From the NCBI GenBank assembly GCA_043755435.1, contig JAYUSZ010000091.1, forward strand, positions 1 to 64,000: 64,000 nt of DNA. The letters are read 5' to 3'. The translations under genes and the position numbers were made by a program. The notes below the pieces were generated by a model. That model searched no databases and was not told the DNA's origin. It was given only the letters and a program-made list of their open reading frames with translations. This document shows positions 44,069 through 53,988 of the stretch, one piece after another. Each line of letters starts with the position of its first letter. The stretch's first letter is position 1. Origin of the DNA: JANXSF01 sp043755435. Its GTDB lineage: Bacteria; Acidobacteriota; Terriglobia; Bryobacterales; Bryobacteraceae.

Positions 44069-45544
44069 CTACATCGCTGCTTTCGCACCCTCTGGCTCAA
44101 CTCCTGCATATCTGGGATCTCCGCCCGTTTTCTGTAATAGCTTTTCCATTTGCCGCTGCAACCCGTCCACCAACTTGCGCAGCTCTGGCTTCTCAATTCG
44201 CATTACAGTCCTCATCCGGTCGTGCGATTTCATGTTCGTCCCAGCAAGTAAATTATTCATCTGGTCTGGATCCTTCTTCACGTCGTATAGCTCATCAATA
44301 TCCCAGATTCCATAGGATTGCATCAAACTATATTGCTCGGTGCGCAATCCATAAATGGTCGGCGTGTATGGGAAGTCCCGCTCCCATTCATATTCATATA
44401 AGAACTCCATTCGCCCAGCCGCTGTTTCACTCCGCAGCACTGGCACTAATGATTGCCCATGAATTCCTGTCGGAGGTGTCACTCCGGCTGCCTCCAGGAA
44501 TGTTGGCATTATGTCCAGATTCAGCGCGAACTGCTTCCGCCGTCCAGGGCCAAACATTTCCGGACAGTGCATAATCATCGGAACGCGGATTGATTCCTCG
44601 TACATCGCCCGCTTATCAATCAACCCATGCTCACCCCACAAAAACCCGTTGTCTCCCATATAAACCACCAACGTGTCGCGCAACATTCCACGCCGTTCCA
44701 GCAGGTTCAGAATTCTCGTCACGCCCTCATCAATGGACGACAAGCTCCGGCAGTAACCTTTATACAAATCTTCCAGCGGAGCCAAATGGCCAATGGCACC
44801 ATCCACGCCATGCCGCGTGGCACGTCTCCGCTTCACCCATTCTGGTTTAGTCTCATACCAATCGTCACGATACTTCATTGAGTTCGGACGTGGCATGGTT
44901 TCGTTGGGGTATTGATCCTTATGCCGAGGTGCCGGCTCAAAAGGCGCATGTACCGCTTTGTGAGAAAGGTACAGCATGAAAGGACTGGTTTGCGCAGTGA
45001 TGAACCGCTCAGCTTCATCGGTGAGAATATCGGTTATGTAACCGGTCTTCTTTTCTTTCTTGCCGTTGATGTTCAGCTCCGGATCGAAGTATTGACCCTG
45101 ACCATAAAAGCTAAACCAATGATCGAACCCCGGGCGCGGCGCGTCCGACGCCCCGCCCATATGCCATTTCCCCAGAAACCCCGTCTTGTAACCAGCTTTT
45201 TGCAACATCAAGGGAAACGTGGGCAGCGCCGGATTCAGCTCCGTAAAATTGTCATTGACCTTGTGCGTATGCCCATAAAGACCAGTCAACATGGAAGCGC
45301 GGCTTGGTGAGCATAAGGACGAAGTAACAAAGGCATTCTCGAACAACACCCCACCTTTCGCCAACCTATCAATGCCAGGCGTCTTCAACCACGGATGGCC
45401 GGTACAACTCATCATGTTGTAACGATGGTCATCGGTGAGGATGAAAATAATATTCCGCTTCTTGTTTTGCGTTTGGGGCGTCGTTTGCGCTGAGTGCAAA
45501 GTGCCGACTGCCAAACTGCCATTAAGAAAGGTTCGTCTGTTCAT
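44069..45544 (-). CDS. sulfatase (formylglycine-dependent)
   Basis: The 491-residue product has a twin-arginine-type start (MNRRTFLNGSLAVGT) and the type I sulfatase core: metal Asp pair in NIIFILTDDHRYN (38-39) and CSPSRASMLTG, whose Cys78 would be converted to formylglycine. Later GKWHMGG and YMGDNGFLWGEHG segments supply the remaining active-site residues. It hydrolyses sulfate esters of sugars or other substrates, outside the cytoplasm if the Tat signal works. Substrate unknown. It stands alone. Confidence 0.95.
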   Translation of the reverse strand: MNRRTFLNGSLAVGTLHSAQTTPQTQNKKRNIIFILTDDHRYNMMSCTGHPWLKTPGIDRLAKGGVLFENAFVTSSLCSPSRASMLTGLYGHTHKVNDNFTELNPALPTFPLMLQKAGYKTGFLGKWHMGGASDAPRPGFDHWFSFYGQGQYFDPELNINGKKEKKTGYITDILTDEAERFITAQTSPFMLYLSHKAVHAPFEPAPRHKDQYPNETMPRPNSMKYRDDWYETKPEWVKRRRATRHGVDGAIGHLAPLEDLYKGYCRSLSSIDEGVTRILNLLERRGMLRDTLVVYMGDNGFLWGEHGLIDKRAMYEESIRVPMIMHCPEMFGPGRRKQFALNLDIMPTFLEAAGVTPPTGIHGQSLVPVLRSETAAGRMEFLYEYEWERDFPYTPTIYGLRTEQYSLMQSYGIWDIDELYDVKKDPDQMNNLLAGTNMKSHDRMRTVMRIEKPELRKLVDGLQRQMEKLLQKTGGDPRYAGVEPEGAKAAM

Positions 45545-46322
45545 GGTCTATGGGATTCTCCTGATCCATTCCCAGGTTGTTGATTGCGGAATCTCGAAAC
45601 CGGATTTTCAATTGCATCTATCCTGCCTCCCGCCATTCTTTATTAAGAGTACACAAGCTTCGTCCAAAAAAGTTCCATAGATATGGAATCTGACAGCAAT
45701 ACGGTTTTTCCTCGGTGGTTTCCAAGTCTTTGAATGATGAAGAAAAAGATTTTGTTATTAACAAGTTCTTTTGCACAACAAGGATTTAAACCAAGGGGAG
45801 TTCGTTAGGGTTGCGAAATTTTACAAAACTTTTTGGATATTTTCTCCAGGCTATTTTCCTGCTCGAATTCCCAAAATCCACAGCCATTGCGTTTGCCTGT
45901 GCGCATGTCCGATTTGGATTATTAAGAGTTAGATTTCAATTTATGAATTTAGGAGGCCAATACTATATGTCCTGCATTTTGAGCTTAGTCTACGGGTCAA
46001 GAAAAACGGATTCCCTTCAAAATAATAGTATCGATAACTTTGGACTTGGTCAGAATCCCTTGGGGGCTTAAGCCGATATTGAGTCCGTCCCACTTGACTG
46101 TCGACAGTACCCTATCCTCCAGTTGTCCCATTTTGCAGTTGCCAAACAACTACGAATTGTGTTACATTCGTACGGTAGTTGTTAGTTCTAGGGTAAAAGG
46201 CTGAGGCTGCCGCAAACTAAATTGCTTATAAAACTTAGCTCACAGATTTGCGGTTCTTTACGTAAACAACCTTAAGACTAGAAAAAGCTTCTGCGTACTT
46301 TCTTGGAGGATATAGAAACGAA
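45545..46322. other. 778-bp intergenic region before the PEP-CTERM gene
   Basis: This AT-rich stretch shows no supported gene. It should contain the promoters of the divergent sulfatase and PEP-CTERM genes. A long upstream region of this kind is often seen before PEP-CTERM genes, but I do not see a clear sigma-54 GG-N10-GC element. Confidence 0.4.
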
Positions 46323-46970
46323 ATGAAGAAAAGTCTCTCTCTTATTTTTGGTGTAGCTCTTGTATCAGTATCAGCATCAGCTGCAATCATCACCAATGGT
46401 GATTTTGAATCAGGTAACACTGGATTCACATCAGCTTATACCTTTGTTAGCAACTCTCCGGCGGTCCAAGGGTCCATGGTTCCTGAAGGCACATACACCG
46501 TGACCACGGCTGGCCAAACCTCAAATTCCTATCATGCCGCTTGGTCACCTGGTGTTTCGCCGCTAGGTGGAAACAGCATGATGTTGTTAAATGGAGCAAC
46601 CGGGACTGGCGACGAATGGGCAGGTACGGCAACTGGACTAGTCATTGGAAACACTTACTCTGTTAGAGGTTGGGGTGTTAGCGTACATCCTCTAGCCACT
46701 GCAAATTTGCAGTGGTTCATTGGTACTACTGCTATTGGCACCGGTGTTTCACTGCCTGCCGTCGTTGGTTCACCCTGGACTGCCTTCAATGGGAGTTTTG
46801 TAGCAACCGGAACCACCCAGGCGCTGATCATTCGCTCTACGCAAACAGCTGTATTCGGCAATGACTTCGCAATCGACAGCTTAACGATTAGTGACATTCC
46901 TGAGCCAGGCACCTATGCTCTGTTCGCTGCTGGTTTGGTTGGTATCGCTGCTCTCCGTCGACGCAATTAA
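46323..46970 (+). CDS. PEP-CTERM exosortase-substrate protein
   Basis: The 215-residue protein has a signal peptide (LSLIFGVALVSVSASAA), a beta-sandwich start IITNGDFESGNTGFTSAYTF typical of choice-of-anchor/PEP-CTERM surface proteins, and the sorting signal IPEPGTYALFAAGLVGIAALRRRN. GGAGG lies 13 bases before the ATG, rather far. It would be secreted and processed by an exosortase encoded elsewhere. It is followed by a hairpin terminator and faces a second PEP-CTERM gene. Confidence 0.93.
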   Translation: MKKSLSLIFGVALVSVSASAAIITNGDFESGNTGFTSAYTFVSNSPAVQGSMVPEGTYTVTTAGQTSNSYHAAWSPGVSPLGGNSMMLLNGATGTGDEWAGTATGLVIGNTYSVRGWGVSVHPLATANLQWFIGTTAIGTGVSLPAVVGSPWTAFNGSFVATGTTQALIIRSTQTAVFGNDFAIDSLTISDIPEPGTYALFAAGLVGIAALRRRN

Positions 46971-46990
46971 GAGCATTTTGGTTCTCGAAG

Positions 46991-47026
46991 AAAAGGGGCT
47001 GCTTAGGCAGACCCTTTTCTTTTTCT
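46991..47026 (+). terminator. rho-independent terminator after the PEP-CTERM gene
   Basis: Stem AAAAGGG/CCCTTTT plus CTGC/GCAG with one G-A mismatch and a TTAG loop, followed by CTTTTTCTT. It lies about 20 bases after the stop at 46970. Confidence 0.85.
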
Positions 47027-47291
47027 TATCTGCCCTCATCTTCTCCTCTCATACCTACCTGTTCAGTTCGTAAAACCTTCGCCCTCTTTCTTAGAAAAGA
47101 ACAGTCTTTTCGGAGTCTTGCAGACCAAAGGAATCCACACGGTTGGCGCATTAGCTGGCTTCATGGTCTATTTAGGAAGAAACGGTGGCAAACACCTCAC
47201 TCCGGAAAAAGACCAAGAGAGAGCCCTAGGTGTGGGCCAACCTCTGAGAGGGGTTTGATACCTCTAGCTGAATCCGGACCAGTCATTTCGA
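47027..47291. other. short stretch with possible decayed coding tail
   Basis: A plus-strand frame reads GALAGFMVYLGRNGGKHLTP and ends GQPLRGV at a TGA near 47259. It faintly recalls the C-terminus of IS4-type transposases (LGGFLGRK) but is too short and weak to call. Confidence 0.25.
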
Positions 47292-47327
47292 AAATAAAGA
47301 AGACACCCGGAGGTGTCTTCTTTATTT
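47292..47327 (-). terminator. perfect 16-bp hairpin terminator
   Basis: Arms 47292-47307 and 47312-47327 are exact reverse complements with loop CGGA. It lies 22 bases past the minus-strand PEP-CTERM stop. The A/T-rich outer arms give U-runs in both directions, so it may stop transcription both ways. Confidence 0.85.
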
Positions 47328-47348
47328 CAAACTTAGAATTTCAAGACA

Positions 47349-48068
47349 TTATTTGCGGCGACGGAAAGCCAAGCCCAACAGTGCAGAACCTGCGATGAAG
47401 AAAGTAGTTGGTTCTGGAACAGCAGTCTGATTCACTTCCAAAGTGTCGAGGCCAAAGTCGTTCCCGAAAATCTGATCGTTTTGGTTGACTACTTGCACTG
47501 TGATTGTGTCGCTTATGGTAATAAAGCCGGCGGTTGCGAATTGCTCCCAAGCTGCTGGAGTTGGAGGAGACGAGAGATTCGTATTGAACTGAACCGTAGA
47601 GGTTAGAAGCGTGCCCCCAGTGCCGTTGCCGTCGTAAACTCTCAGCACAACACCGGCTGGATTTATTGAAAATAAACCAGTTAGCCAAGCACTAAATACT
47701 GTACTGTCTCCCACGTTGAGACCGGTTACAACTTGTTGGTAAACAAGATCGGTTCCAGGCCTTGGGTCGCCATTAATGATCATGAAGTTGCTATTCAATC
47801 CTGGATTTTGTGGTCCCGTTGCTGACCAAGACGCGTGGCAGTTACTAGCGTTGTCCCCAATTGCATATGTAGCTTCTGCAACCAAGGCGGAACTGGATGC
47901 ACACGTAGACGAACCTGGAACTCCTCCGTAATTTAACGAAGTCGTGCCAGTGCTGATGCTGCCAGTCGAATTGTCAAAGCTTTGGATTATGGTTGCGGAT
48001 GCGCTTACTGCAGCGAGGCAAAAGAAACCTGTGCTTAAAACGGACCTGAAGTTAGAGTTTGATATCAC
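47349..48068 (-). CDS. PEP-CTERM exosortase-substrate protein
   Basis: This 239-residue protein has a signal peptide (VLSTGFFCLAAVSASATI), a beta-rich body with SNFMIINGDPRPGTDLVYQQ VVTGLNVGD and a C-terminal VPEPTTFFIAGSALLGLAFRRRK sorting signal. The pattern (NGD..., VVTGL-GD..., FGNDFGLDTL) matches the neighbour at 46323-46970 (GNDFAIDSL), so the two are probably paralogues in convergent orientation. Two extra Cys (SSTCASSS, NCHASW) could form a disulfide outside the cell. Confidence 0.92.
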   Translation of the reverse strand: MISNSNFRSVLSTGFFCLAAVSASATIIQSFDNSTGSISTGTTSLNYGGVPGSSTCASSSALVAEATYAIGDNASNCHASWSATGPQNPGLNSNFMIINGDPRPGTDLVYQQVVTGLNVGDSTVFSAWLTGLFSINPAGVVLRVYDGNGTGGTLLTSTVQFNTNLSSPPTPAAWEQFATAGFITISDTITVQVVNQNDQIFGNDFGLDTLEVNQTAVPEPTTFFIAGSALLGLAFRRRK

Positions 48069-49062
48069 GAATTTTAGTACCTCGAATATTGGTCTTGGTT
48101 TGAATTGGTTTGTTCTTCTGTACAGCGAAAACTTACCAATTCAACTGTTACAAGTATCATAGTATTTCTAAGCCGAGTCAATCAATAAATAGTACTCCCT
48201 AGGATAGGAAAGACTTACACTCGTCGTGGAGCCGGCCAACTTCAAGTCCAGTATAAAGTATAGAAAAGGAACGTCTTAATCTTCAAGAGCAAGACCAAAA
48301 CACACAAGAGCTAGTACTAACGTTTCCCGAAAACTATTATAAGGGTAACCCTACCCTCATAAGTTCTTCCAACTTACCTACAATCAACTTAGTTACTATA
48401 CGTTTGTTATACAGTAAGATCACGTTTTTGTAACATGCACTTACAACGGTAAAGAGATAACAAAAGTCCTTAGGCTCTTGATGGGGGGCAGCCCGTGACT
48501 TTTGGATTGGTAGGAGAAAACGTTTTGAATCAACCAGGATTCGCCACTTCGGCATCTGCCGGTCGTGCAGAACAGGTGGCTTGAGAACGCATCTAATTAG
48601 CAAGTAATCACCTCTGTGGACAAAGCCGGGCAATTGGGTTCACGAGGTCGTTATGGAAGAGGTTTCACGGGACTAGCAGTCCTTACGGGCGAGTGAGGCA
48701 GCCCAACCCGGCTTTTGCCCCTTGGGTCCGGTGCAGACCTGAAACGCGCTGGCGACGGTTGCTCGAATATTGGAAACGCGCCGGCGGGAGGTTCAGATTG
48801 GGTGTTTCCAGCTTCAAAGCAGAGAGCCCATATTGAATCAACTATCTTCAACATGGATCCTATACTCTCCGCGCATGTTGCGGGTCATGCCGATTTGCCA
48901 CCACCAAACGGCAAGTTCGCCCGCAGCCAGATCAGGTTCGGGAACAAGCGCTTTAGGGCGAACGTGGTACAGGGTAGGGACAAATCGGGCACAGCGATGA
49001 AAAGCAAAATCATCCCCGCCAAGGGGAGTTCGGCTGCAATCAACTAATATTGAGGAGTTAAG
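48069..49062. other. 994-bp intergenic region between PEP-CTERM gene and tRNA
   Basis: The left third is AT-rich and probably holds the promoter of the minus-strand PEP-CTERM gene. A minus-strand frame at 48337-48633 (LKPPVLHDRQMPKWRILVDS) looks partly protein-like but matches nothing I recognise. No inverted terminal repeats or att duplication of the tRNA end were seen. Confidence 0.35.
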
Positions 49063-49139
49063 TGGTGCGCCCGGAGGGATTCGAACCCCCGGCCTACTGG
49101 TTCGAAGCCAGTTGCTCTATCCAGCTGAGCTACAGGCGC
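49063..49139 (-). tRNA. tRNA-Arg (anticodon TCG)
   Basis: The minus strand folds as a full cloverleaf: acceptor GCGCCTG with CGGGCGC (one T-G wobble), D stem GCTC/GAGC, anticodon stem ACTGG/CCAGT around CTTCGAA, and T arm with TTCGAAT. The discriminator is A and a CCA end is encoded at 49063-49065. It reads CGA codons (and relatives by wobble). Confidence 0.97.
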
Positions 49140-49514
49140 ATAGGCAAGTACCTCTACATTATACGCCTGGGCTTGCCTGATGCAACCGAACAGCCGCTTC
49201 TTTTCCCCCTTCCCGTACGAAATAAGCATATCCTCATCGAAGGATGAGCCTGCAGAACGGCCGCAGGCCGGGCTTCTTTGTTTTTGTGTTTCTTGGGATT
49301 GCTGGAAAAAGATGGGAACCTGTTGTTGGTTTTCGGCGCTTTCCACCGCCTCCGCGAAGGTGTGTTCGCGTCAAATGGAAGTTATTCGTAGGAAGGTTGC
49401 AGTTTTTCGCGTGGCAGCTTGCGTTCTACTCCAGGCACCGTTTTCACTGGCGGTGCAGGGACGATTGTGCGAACAACCAGGGCAGGTCTTATGCGCTGCG
49501 CCGGACAGCGTCTT
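49140..49514. other. 375-bp region upstream of the tRNA
   Basis: No gene is supported. It lies between the tRNA 5' end and the stop of the ChaN-like gene; both are on the minus strand. A possible hairpin (GCCTGC/GCAGGC near 49246-49270) is followed by a T-rich run on the plus strand but has no obvious plus-strand gene to end. Confidence 0.35.
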
Positions 49515-50480
49515 CTATTGACTTGGCTTTGCTTGCATTGCGCCGGCGGTCTCCCCGCCAACATAAACGCACGCATCGGCCATTTTGCCGAGGGTAAGAG
49601 TGCTGCCCTTGAACACGCTCACGCAACCTCCAGGGCCGCGGCAAGTAGTCAACGTGCGGCCAAGGAACTCCTCAGCTGTGAAATCCCGGAAGGGCAATCG
49701 CTGGAGGGGCACGAGCACCGGACGCACTTGCGTCTTTAGAGCGCGGTCGAACTTTTTAAAATTGGGATTAATATCCGCCTTGACGGCAGGCGGACGATTG
49801 AGGCCACCAACTGGAACTACGACGAACGTTCGACCAGGATAATCGATCTCCAGCATACGCACGAGTCCGATGTCACGGCCCATGCTAGAAAGGTAGTCCC
49901 CGGTAAACGTCCGATAGAAGTGCGCGGCACCATAAATAACCAGAGCTTTACCACGCTTCTGAAGCACCTGCTCCTTGAGAACTGAGACGGCCGTGCCCTC
50001 GCGGCCACGGTTGTCTCCCAGTCCGGGATCGCCGCCGAAGACGCGAAGCCGCGCATCGGTCGGCAGCTTCGAATTGACCTCACGGACAGCCGCGAAGAAC
50101 TCTGCGTAGACCGGGGAGTCCCAGATATCGTTGGCGGCTTGGGTTGTGGTCTTCCAAACCTGCGCCAACTCTGCCCTGGAAACGTTCTCGCCTCGAATGT
50201 AACGGTCAAGAGTGGACTGCTGTGTCGTGCTACCGAACTCCACCACGATGGACCGCACTTTCTTCGCGAAGTCGGGATGACGAACCAAGGCGATTCGCAG
50301 ATCGGAGTCCAGTCTCTGTTTGTGGGCTTCGCCTAGCGCGACAATGTCGGCGTGATCGAAGGCGGAAATAAGCGTCCGGACGATCCCGTCCAAACCTGCG
50401 GCTTCGTCGGGCAGGCGCACCTTCGGCGGTTGCCCAAGGAGATTGGCAACACAAAGCAGTGGGGCTAACCAAGGTTTCAT
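49515..50480 (-). CDS. ChaN/erythromycin-esterase-like protein
   Basis: The 321-residue product starts at the ATG ending at 50480 (upstream alternatives lack a signal). It has a signal peptide (PWLAPLLCVANLLGQ) and the GE-x-H motif in DIVALGEAHKQRLDSDLR, typical of the ChaN/EreA-like alpha/beta superfamily, plus ALVIYGAAHFYRTF with the second His. In this superfamily these residues bind metal, heme or act as a base. The function here is unknown; it is probably exported. Upstream there is only a poor ribosome site (AGAGAAC). Confidence 0.75.
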   Translation of the reverse strand: MKPWLAPLLCVANLLGQPPKVRLPDEAAGLDGIVRTLISAFDHADIVALGEAHKQRLDSDLRIALVRHPDFAKKVRSIVVEFGSTTQQSTLDRYIRGENVSRAELAQVWKTTTQAANDIWDSPVYAEFFAAVREVNSKLPTDARLRVFGGDPGLGDNRGREGTAVSVLKEQVLQKRGKALVIYGAAHFYRTFTGDYLSSMGRDIGLVRMLEIDYPGRTFVVVPVGGLNRPPAVKADINPNFKKFDRALKTQVRPVLVPLQRLPFRDFTAEEFLGRTLTTCRGPGGCVSVFKGSTLTLGKMADACVYVGGETAGAMQAKPSQ

Positions 50481-51092
50481 TCTGTTCTCTTCGGTTTCTT
50501 TTTCAGTATAAATCTTTGACCCAAAAAACGTCAGTTGGCGTACTTGTTGAGAGGTCAACTCCTGTACCCCGAGGCAGTTACGTGGAAGGCGACTGTTACC
50601 TGCATGGTGAGTACTATTAGGTGCCGATGACATTAGCGAAACACTCCTGCAGTTGTGTCACTCCCTTATAGTTGTCCCAGAGGGAAAAAGCAGTAATGAG
50701 ATGGATGAGAATTCGTCACAAAAGCGGGTTGTGGAAAACACCTAAAATTGCCCGCATCCCCTAGGGTGTTCTGAAAGGAGCAACCTGAAAGTCAGTAGAC
50801 ACTCCGCTGCCCAAAGCCTCCGCTCCTGGGTCCCGCTTGAGCGCTAGCTGCTCTGCGCATAGCAGGGAAGGCGTCTCGTACAAGAAAACCCTCCGCACGG
50901 TATCCCGATCAGGAGGGCTTGCGCCGACCGCCAGCGTTACCCGCTCGCCTCGGCTTTGGGCAAATCCGCCAGGCGCGACCCCGGCGAACCTGTGCGAACT
51001 TAACACGTGGGTTGCGATACAACCCTCAAAACCGGAACTTTCTACTTGGCTGGGTGTAGGAACTTTCTATTTGGCTCCGACAGGATCAGGCT
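50481..51092. other. 612-bp region without a supported gene
   Basis: A GC-rich minus-strand frame (50761-51006, with RVFLYETPSLLCAEQLALKR) has unusual composition and no ribosome site; it is not called. The right end runs into an IS110 fragment. The region may be remains of mobile elements. Confidence 0.35.
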
Positions 51093-51287
51093 TTGTTGGA
51101 AGCAACAGGAATGAGCATTCAGTACTTGACCGGAATGATCCGGGCAGCGCGCAGCAGTATTGTTTGTTATGACAAGCGGATTAATGAGATTGCTCAAGCC
51201 AACGCAGACTATAAGATCTTCGCAGAGTTTCCCGGCGCTGGGAATGTTTTGATACCGGAACAAGCGTGGTGGAGGATCTTCGGTTGA
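51093..51287 (+). pseudogene. IS110-family transposase fragment
   Basis: The plus-strand frame contains QYLTGMIRAARSSIVCYDKR, then INEIAQANADYKIFAEFPGA and GNVLIPE. This matches the coiled segment and the conserved FASFPGAG..LAP region in the middle of IS110 transposases. Both the RuvC-like N-terminus and the Ser-containing C-terminus are missing, so it is a relic. No inverted repeats were found; IS110 elements usually lack them. Confidence 0.75.
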
Positions 51288-51389
51288 AGAGGTACCAAAG
51301 AAAAAGAAGGTTGTGAAAATCAACTTGAAAACCTGTGGAGATTTTAAAACACTAGATGGTCTAGAGGCTTGACCGGACAACTCAGAAGT

Positions 51390-52310
51390 CTAACGGTACG
51401 GCGCGAACATTTCTGTTGTGAAGTAGCGCTCCATTCGATCCGCAAAAACAGTTACAATATGGCCTTGAATTTGCAAACGGCTTGCCGCAATGGCTGCTGC
51501 ACGTAAATTCAAACCGGAACTAGGCCCCACAGGAAACCCCTGGTTCATCAACTGGCGGGTCACCTCAATCGCTTCATTGTCGGGAACGTCAATTGTCACA
51601 AGTCCCGGCAAGTCCTCCTCGCGAAAGATGGTGGAAAGGTTGTCCGCCACGCCGGGAATGCGCGCGCTGAAACTGGAACATTCTACGTCTGATATGTTTT
51701 CAAAAGTTACCGGCTTCGCAACAATCGGAATTGGGGCGCAACCCGCATCGCAGAAGCCCTGATACAACCCCACAAGAGTGCCGCCAGTTCCCACGCCACT
51801 AACAATTGCCGCCACCGTACCGCCAGGAATCTGATCAAGAATTTCGCGAGCAGTCCCCATTCTATGCGCCAGAGCATTGTCCGGATTAGAAAACTGGCAT
51901 GGCAGAAACGCCTGCTCTGTTTGGGCCATTCGCTCGGTTTCAGCAATAGCACCGCGGATTCCCAACTCTCGAGGAGTAAATCGCAACTGGCCGCCATAGG
52001 CTCGAATAATCAAGCCCCGTTCGCTGCTGACGCCTTCGGGCATCACTGCTGTAAAGCGTAATCCGAGTTGGGCGCACACCAGTGCCATGGCGATGGAAGT
52101 GGAACCGCTCGATGCTTCAACTACATGTTCACCAGTCTTGAGCTTTCCCTGACGAATGGCCTTTTCCAGTATGAAACGTGCAATGCGATCTTTAGTGGAA
52201 CCGGATGGATTCAGAAATTCGAGTTTGGCCCAAATTTGCGGCGAGCCTGACGTGCGCACGGGAACCAATGGTGTGGGCGTGTTGCGGCCCATGTAAGCCT
52301 GAATGCTCAC
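51390..52310 (-). CDS. PLP-dependent cysteine synthase family protein
   Basis: This 306-residue fold-type II enzyme has NPSGSTKDRIA with the PLP lysine (about residue 40), VVEASSGSTSIAMALVC, and the phosphate loop VSGVGTGGTLVG. The family makes cysteine from O-acetylserine or O-phosphoserine and sulfide, or makes related beta-substituted amino acids. Residues 244-270 (TRQLMNQGFPVGPSSGLNL) are the usual S-x-G closing segment. The start overlaps the previous gene by 4 bases, at the end of a long minus-strand run from aroC. The exact substrate is not settled. Confidence 0.92.
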   Translation of the reverse strand: MSIQAYMGRNTPTPLVPVRTSGSPQIWAKLEFLNPSGSTKDRIARFILEKAIRQGKLKTGEHVVEASSGSTSIAMALVCAQLGLRFTAVMPEGVSSERGLIIRAYGGQLRFTPRELGIRGAIAETERMAQTEQAFLPCQFSNPDNALAHRMGTAREILDQIPGGTVAAIVSGVGTGGTLVGLYQGFCDAGCAPIPIVAKPVTFENISDVECSSFSARIPGVADNLSTIFREEDLPGLVTIDVPDNEAIEVTRQLMNQGFPVGPSSGLNLRAAAIAASRLQIQGHIVTVFADRMERYFTTEMFAPYR

Positions 52311-52696
52311 AGGAAAAAACTCACTGGGTCCAATGCTGCTATTTTCCAGCGTTTGCCCTTCTTAATAAAACGGCAGGTAACCTTCTCTCGCTTTCGCTTC
52401 ACTGCGCCCACTGGGTCTGCTGAGCGAATTTCAAGCAGCCAATCCAGCACAACAGTTTGTTTGTCCGTCCATTCAATCGGATCAATGGCGGAGCCAACCT
52501 CGTGGCTGGCCAGCAGGTCTCTCAACTGCTGTCCAAGTGTGCCCATGGAATCGGTTACCCCAATTGCTGCTTCAGCATTTCCTTCACTCAGGGCTGAGGT
52601 AAATTGGCCAAGCACTTCAAGCAGTGTTTCGTGCGATACGTCTTCGTTCTGCGCGAACCATAGTATAGCTCCGAATTCACGCCGGGTAACCAGCAT
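52307..52696 (-). CDS. hypothetical protein, NTF2-like
   Basis: The 129-residue product lies between argJ (3 bases upstream) and the cysteine-synthase gene (4-base overlap). Its ETLLEVLGQFTSALSEGN helix and the closing strands VTCRFIKKGKRWKIAALDPV fit a small SnoaL/NTF2-like cone fold. No catalytic residues stand out. The tight spacing suggests cotranscription with amino-acid genes, but a role is not inferred. Confidence 0.75.
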   Translation of the reverse strand: MLVTRREFGAILWFAQNEDVSHETLLEVLGQFTSALSEGNAEAAIGVTDSMGTLGQQLRDLLASHEVGSAIDPIEWTDKQTVVLDWLLEIRSADPVGAVKRKREKVTCRFIKKGKRWKIAALDPVSFFL

Positions 52697-52699
52697 TCA

Positions 52700-53878
52700 C
52701 TAACTCCGGTAACTGGCGTTAATTTTGATGTAGCCTTCCGTGAAGTCGCAGGTGAAGAAACGGGCACAACCGTTGCCTTTGCCATTCAGCCTGAATTCAA
52801 TGCGGATGTCAGGAGTATTCAGCATATGCTTCAACACTTCCTCGTCGTACTTTGCAGCCAAACCGCCTCGGCAAACGGTAATGTTTTGCAGGTCAATGTT
52901 TGCTTCGGCTGGATCGAACTTCACGCCTGCATAACCCGCTGCCGCCAAAATTCGGCCCCAATTAGCGTCATTTCCATATATAGCCGTTTTCACCAGCGGG
53001 GAATTCGCAATAGCACGGGCAATTTTTTCAGCATCCACTTCTGTACGAGTGCCGATAACATCAATCGTGATTAGTTTAGTTGCACCTTCACCATCGCGAG
53101 CAATTTGAATCGCTAAGTCTTCCAGCAGATGCGTAAGTGCTTCTTCAAATAAATGCTTTTCCTTCGCTGATAGTGATGAACGAGAAGCACCGTTGGCCAG
53201 CAGAAAAATAGTGTCGTTAGTGGACATATCGCCATCAACGCATAGGCGGTTGAAGCTGCGGGCAGTGGCCCGTTTCAACATAGGCTTCAGGTCAGCAGGC
53301 GAAAGCTTCGCGTCAGTCATCACGAATCCAAGAGTGGTAGCCATCAGAGGATGAATCATGCCTGACCCCTTGGTCATGCCCGACAAAGTGACCACACCGC
53401 CCTTAGTAGCAACGCGGGCCGCAGCCCGCTTCGGAACCAAGTCAGTAGTAAGAATGGCTCGCGCTACTGATTCAAAATCACCATTCAACGACCTTACTAG
53501 CGAAGGCATGGCGGTTGTAATCTTTGAGCCGTCCAATTCCACACCAATCACTCCTGTGGATGCGGGCAGCACATGTTCCGCAGGAACCTTAAGAGCCTTC
53601 GCGACTGCTTTGCATGTGTCCAAAGCAACTTTTGAGCCCGTTCGAGTGGCGCAATTCGCGTTGCCTGCATTGACAACAATCACGCTAGCCTTGCCGCGGG
53701 AAGCTCTCAAGTTGGCCTTCGACAACACAACAGGAGCTGCTTGGACAAGATTAGTGGTGAATACTCCTGCCGCAGACGCTGTGACGTCAGACACGATAAG
53801 CGCAAGGTCATCACGCCGATCCTTGCGAATGCCAGCGTGGGCCGCCGCGTAACGGTAGCCAAGTGGAAGAGGAAACAA
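52700..53878 (-). CDS. argJ: bifunctional glutamate N-acetyltransferase/ornithine acetyltransferase
   Basis: This ArgJ (about 392 residues) moves the acetyl group from N-acetylornithine to glutamate in arginine synthesis. Self-cleavage occurs before the Thr of VLPASTGVIGVEL, the family hallmark. VVNAGNANCATR and TKGSGMIHPLMATTLGFVMTD are other conserved stretches. I choose the TTG ending at 53878 because GGAGG lies 5 bases before it; an upstream TTG at 53890 is also in frame. No ATG gives the conserved LPLGYRYAAAHAG start. It sits in the aroC-to-cys run. Confidence 0.95.
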   Translation of the reverse strand: MFPLPLGYRYAAAHAGIRKDRRDDLALIVSDVTASAAGVFTTNLVQAAPVVLSKANLRASRGKASVIVVNAGNANCATRTGSKVALDTCKAVAKALKVPAEHVLPASTGVIGVELDGSKITTAMPSLVRSLNGDFESVARAILTTDLVPKRAAARVATKGGVVTLSGMTKGSGMIHPLMATTLGFVMTDAKLSPADLKPMLKRATARSFNRLCVDGDMSTNDTIFLLANGASRSSLSAKEKHLFEEALTHLLEDLAIQIARDGEGATKLITIDVIGTRTEVDAEKIARAIANSPLVKTAIYGNDANWGRILAAAGYAGVKFDPAEANIDLQNITVCRGGLAAKYDEEVLKHMLNTPDIRIEFRLNGKGNGCARFFTCDFTEGYIKINASYRS

Positions 53879-53988
53879 ACAAGCCTCCAAAATATTAGTG
53901 ATTCCATCGAAGGATAACAGTAATTGTTTACTGCTTGCTTGAATCTCTTAGGGAATTCTACTGGGATTGATTGAATATTGGGTGCTTG

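Noticed and set aside
48600..49140. tRNA-integrated element at tRNA-Arg
   Set aside because: No second copy of the tRNA 3' end and no integrase was seen on either side.
50761..51006. GC-rich minus-strand ORF of 81 residues
   Set aside because: No start signal and no family; it lies among mobile-element remains.
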